This document shows positions 60,600 to 64,000 of a stretch of DNA of 64,000 nt, piece by piece. The notes below the pieces were generated by a model. The model worked only from the letters and a program-made list of their open reading frames with translations. It ran no database searches and was not told the origin of the DNA. The translations under genes were made by a program, and so were the position numbers. Position 1 is the stretch's first letter. The number at the start of each line of letters is the position of its first letter. Origin of the DNA: an uncultured Clostridia bacterium (GTDB lineage Bacteria > Bacillota > Clostridia > Christensenellales > Aristaeellaceae). Location: positions 17,532 to 81,531 of the forward strand of contig CANQKI010000001.1 of the NCBI GenBank assembly GCA_947624355.1, written 5' to 3'.

Positions 60600-61533
60600 T
60601 CGCCAAAAGAGCCTACTGGTTTGATAAACAGATTCGACAGCGCGGGCAGCGCGACCAGGGAGCTTTTGAAGAGAGCATGGCAGCAATTGCCGGCACAGTG
60701 TTGGGCTGGCTGCTCTCCGCCGCACAGGGCAATGATCGCCGACGTATCGGGGACGCTACAGATGATTCTGAGATTTTATTATCTCAAAAGCCGGAAGTGC
60801 CTGAAGTGCTGGCGTACAGAAGCTCAAGCTCGCTGGCGCAGAGCGGCGGGCGTTTGCCAAGTGGAGTGAACAGATTCGCCCGGGACAGTACGCAGCCATC
60901 GTCGGAAAGACAGGGAGTGGCCAGTCAACGCTTCTGCGATCGCTGTTTGACTTTGAGACCCCGCCGCGCGGCGCGATTTATTGCGACGGCATGGATCTGA
61001 ACACCCCGGATCAAAAGTCGCCGCGGCGCAAAATTGGCGTGGTGATGCAGGATGACGGACTGTTCTCCGGGGATTTTTACTCGAACCTTGTCATCTCGCC
61101 TCCGAGGCTGACGTTGGATGACGCTTGGGCAGCCGCGGAATTGGCAGGCATTGCCAAGGACATCCGGGCCACGCTCATGGGCATGAACACCTATATCACA
61201 GAGGGAGGTGGAGGAATTTCCGGTGGTCAGCGACATCATATTCTGATCGTCCGCACACTTGCGTCGAAACCGAGCATTCTGATGCTCGACGAGGCGACCA
61301 GCGTCCTGGATAACATCACGCAGAAAATCGTCTCGGATTCCCTGTCCGGCCTTCACTGCATCCGAATCGTGATTGCGCACCGGCTGAGCTCGATCCGACA
61401 GTGCAACCGGATCATCGTTCTTGACGGCGGACGCATTATTGAGGATGGGATCTGCGATAGGCTGATCGCACACGGCGGCTTCTTTGCAGACCCGGTGGAG
61501 TTTCAGCGGCTGGACACAGACAACACCGCCTGA
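60600..61533 (+). pseudogene. Relic of NHLP/NHLM-type bacteriocin export ABC transporter ATPase
   Basis: Homologous-looking segments lie in three frames: RDQGAFEESMAAIAGTVLGW (frame 2), QMILRFYYLKSRK (frame 3), KWSEQIRPGQYAAIVGKTGSGQSTLLRSLFDFETPPRGAIYCDGMDLN...IGVVMQDDGLFSGDFYSNLVIS...ISGGQRHHILIVRTLASKPSILMLDEATSVLDNITQK (frame 1). Large parts are missing and there is an in-frame stop at 60802. Confidence 0.75.
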
Positions 61534-61649
61534 TGCGCATAGTCGGCAGGGGCTGCTTTGTCCCCGACAGAGTGACGTAAACGGCTGGCTGGGCAACCCG
61601 ATTTCCTGATACGGAACGCACCTTTTTCCTGGAAAAAATACATCGAAGA

Positions 61650-62615
61650 ATGGAGAAAATGAGCATGGATATCCAATACTTACTGCTGCTGCAAAACCTG
61701 CGTGAAAGCATCGGCGACATACTGAACGGTTTCATGGAGTTTGTGACCAAACTGGGCGACCCGAAGCTGATACCGTTGCTGCTTGGCTTGGTTTACTGGT
61801 GCCTGGATAAGCATGAGGGCGTGTACCTGGCGCTGACCTTCTATGCCAACCGCCTTGTCAACGGCTTTCTGAAGATCACCGCATGCATCTATCGGCCCTG
61901 GATACGTGACGCACGGGTAACGCCTGTACCTTCGGCGATGGCGGACGCAACCGGATACTCCTTCCCCAGCGGGCATGCCGCAAATTCCACCAGCTTCTAT
62001 GGCGGCCTGGCGATGAAAAAAACGCGGCGGAAAGCGCTGCGTGCTCTGTTCATCGTGATGATCCTGGTCATCGCTTTCTCGCGTAACTATCTGGGCGTAC
62101 ACACGCCGCAGGATGTAGGCGTGTCCATCATCTGTGGTACAGTGATGCTGTTTGTATCCCGGTGGCTGCTGAAGCTGGTCGAGGAGAAGCCAGGGACAGA
62201 CAAGTACATCCTTCTGGCCGGTGTGGTGATCAGCGTGCTTCTGGTGCTGTACGCGCAGTTCAAATCCTATCCGGTGGATTACGATGCAAATGGTGCGGTC
62301 ATTGTCGATCCGGCAAAAATGGCGATTGATTCTTATAAGAACGCCGGAATGGGAATGGGCTTCTTCCTGGGATGGTTTTTGGAGCGGCGGTATATTCGCT
62401 TTTCAACGGACGGCGCATGGTGGGTAAAAGTGATTCGCTTCGTGGTGCTTGCAGTGAGCTATGTGTATTTGAAGAAGCTGCTGGCGCTGGTTGTGGGGCT
62501 GTTCCTGACGGGGGGCCTGGCGAGCGCGGTGGAAGCCTTTGGCTATACGCTCTATCTGATGGCCGGCGCGCCGCTGCTGATTCGCCTGTGCGCACGCTGG
62601 AATGGGAAAAACTGA
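61650..62615 (+). CDS. Phosphatase PAP2 family membrane protein
   Basis: KITACIYRPWIRD, YSFPSGHAANSTSFYGGLA, SRNYLGVHTPQDVGVSI PAP2 motifs. Internal starts at 61659 or 61665 are possible. Confidence 0.92.
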   Translation: MEKMSMDIQYLLLLQNLRESIGDILNGFMEFVTKLGDPKLIPLLLGLVYWCLDKHEGVYLALTFYANRLVNGFLKITACIYRPWIRDARVTPVPSAMADATGYSFPSGHAANSTSFYGGLAMKKTRRKALRALFIVMILVIAFSRNYLGVHTPQDVGVSIICGTVMLFVSRWLLKLVEEKPGTDKYILLAGVVISVLLVLYAQFKSYPVDYDANGAVIVDPAKMAIDSYKNAGMGMGFFLGWFLERRYIRFSTDGAWWVKVIRFVVLAVSYVYLKKLLALVVGLFLTGGLASAVEAFGYTLYLMAGAPLLIRLCARWNGKN

Positions 62616-62738
62616 CGGCAGTTGCTGACCTGAAAGTAAAACAACACCCAGCGTATGGGACGAGGAAGTGAACGGCACCCGCAGCCAAGCAAAAGAAATC
62701 GTTCGGAACGAAGTCATCCACAACCTGTAAATAATATG

Positions 62739-62772
62739 ACCGCTGGCAAGAGCAAAAAGTCCTGCCAGCGGT
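62739..62772. terminator. Hairpin, possible terminator
   Basis: ACCGCTGGCA / TGCCAGCGGT 10-bp stem; weak T-tract. Confidence 0.45.
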
Positions 62773-62837
62773 TCTTGAAATTGTCATATCTGTAAATTGT
62801 GAAATATCAGATTTCCTCATCTATCGGCACAAATTTA

Positions 62838-63527
62838 TTATTCATCTTCTTTATCCATGCTTTCAATATTGTTACGCAAGTCACTTAACGCAACGCCATC
62901 TTTGGTAAATTTCGTCCAGCCGTTGACATGAAGGTTGTCAGCCCAGCCAAATCTTTCAATAAGTATCTTGCGTGCAAGGTCACTTATGGTATATGTAATT
63001 CCGCCATACTCGATCTTATTCTTTTCATCAATCACTTTTGCAATAATAGTGTCGTCATACAGAAATTTTATCTCTTCGCCCGTATCAATCTGCAGAAGCT
63101 TAAAGGAATTGTTGGAACGCCTTGTCCTTCTTTCTGCCAACTCCTGTTCCTGAGATTCTTCCTCAGTAGGCGTATACAGTTGGAGATTACATGAATCCCC
63201 GCGCAATGCAGCAATATCCTTGAAAATGCCAAACGCAGTTTCAGGAGACATTTTGAAAAATTCCCGTCGCCGTATTCGGCCATTATCAAGCCGTTCTTGC
63301 GCGTGAAGTGAATCATCCACCCGGTCAATAAGGCTATGTATCCTTGTCTCAACCTCCAGAGGGTTTTCAACTTCGTAAACAGCATAACATCGAAAAGATA
63401 ATGGCATATTGGTCGGCGCATTTAGTTCCTGCAGGCGTCGTTCAATCCCATTCAATTCAGTCATTCCGATTTTGACCCATCCATCCAGACAGGGATTTGT
63501 AAGTATATAGACCAAACCTTTTGCCAT
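62838..63527 (-). CDS. GIY-YIG/T5orf172-type nuclease with C-terminal RAMA-like domain
   Basis: N-terminus GLVYILTNPCLDGWVKIGMTELNGIERRLQELNAPTNMPLSFRCYAVYEVENPLEVETRIHSLI; C-terminus FKLLQIDTGEEIKFLYDDTIIAKVIDEKNKIEYGGITYTISDLARKIL...VNGWTKFTKDGVALSDLR; AAGGAGG RBS. Confidence 0.85.
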   Translation of the reverse strand: MAKGLVYILTNPCLDGWVKIGMTELNGIERRLQELNAPTNMPLSFRCYAVYEVENPLEVETRIHSLIDRVDDSLHAQERLDNGRIRRREFFKMSPETAFGIFKDIAALRGDSCNLQLYTPTEEESQEQELAERRTRRSNNSFKLLQIDTGEEIKFLYDDTIIAKVIDEKNKIEYGGITYTISDLARKILIERFGWADNLHVNGWTKFTKDGVALSDLRNNIESMDKEDE

Positions 63528-63994
63528 TTTTTATTCCTCCTTGCATTACAAGGCTTCCGCTCATGCACGAATCATTCCCACTCGACTGAAATTAAACAAA
63601 TTTGCTTAATTTATGTATGCCGTCGTGCACATGGTGACACTGACTCTCTGTCGTTTACCTGTTGTCCTGCCCATTCGACCTTTCTGTATCAGGCACTTAT
63701 CGTGTTGATAACAGATCGATCGTTCGCTGCGGAGGATAGGTCACTTTACAGTTATATAATACCATATTTCAGGAAATTAAACAAGAGAAATTTGCCGTGT
63801 TCCATTGCAATAGTGTAAGACTACAATACATCTTGGACAACGGAAGAAAAGAATAGAAGGACGCAGCCAGACATGCTATCATAAAGTTGCTGCAAAAAAC
63901 ATTGAATTTATGTACAGACGGAAAGTCTGTCCCGGAAATTGTGTAAAGCTCCAAGAAGGTGTAGAATAGAGACAACACCAAGGAGGGAATATAC

Positions 63995-64000
63995 ATGGCA
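63995..64000 (+). CDS. Start of a CDS truncated by the window edge
   Basis: AGGAGGG RBS (63981-63987) followed by ATGGCA at the last 6 bases. Confidence 0.5.

Noticed and set aside
59199-60725. 508-aa minus-strand ORF opposite the STAS-APH gene
   Set aside because: Antisense shadow; motifs (STAS, HGDYH) are on the plus strand.

Overview
The window is a GC-moderate chromosomal segment from a spore-forming Firmicute (Clostridia-like). It carries about 47 credible CDS and no rRNA, tRNA, CRISPR array or intact mobile element that I could recognise. Housekeeping blocks: ruvC-ruvA-ruvB-(GNAT)-queA; a GNAT gene plus alr; an opp peptide ABC transporter operon (F, D, C, B, A); radA and a YacL-like PIN protein; a metallophosphoesterase and ppk1; pepF; an Lrp regulator plus aminotransferase; pyrR. 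Sporulation and cell-wall blocks: two SpoIID-like proteins, a five-repeat PG_binding_1 protein, spoIIE, spoIIAA-spoIIAB-sigF, an SH3b protein and an orphan holin. The most interesting parts are: (1) a second partner-switching island at about 55.8-60.5 kb (STAS, degenerate HATPase, Cache-HAMP-PP2C-HATPase, STAS-APH kinase fusion), followed by the frameshifted relic of an NHLP/NHLM-type bacteriocin export ABC ATPase; (2) a probable cell-surface acyl-transfer operon at 49.6-55.1 kb with three tandem DHHW/AlgJ-like paralogs, an MBOAT and a solute-binding-like secreted protein, behind a perfect consensus promoter; (3) a GIY-YIG/T5orf172 plus RAMA-like fusion at 62.8 kb; (4) an OppC permease with a large extracytoplasmic SH3b-like insertion, paired with an OppA that lacks a lipobox; (5) a degenerate isopropylmalate-dehydrogenase-like pseudoenzyme; (6) three tandem secreted paralogs, one containing the Na+-decarboxylase-type peptide IGGADGPTNIY. 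All family assignments come from reading the motifs. No database search was possible.
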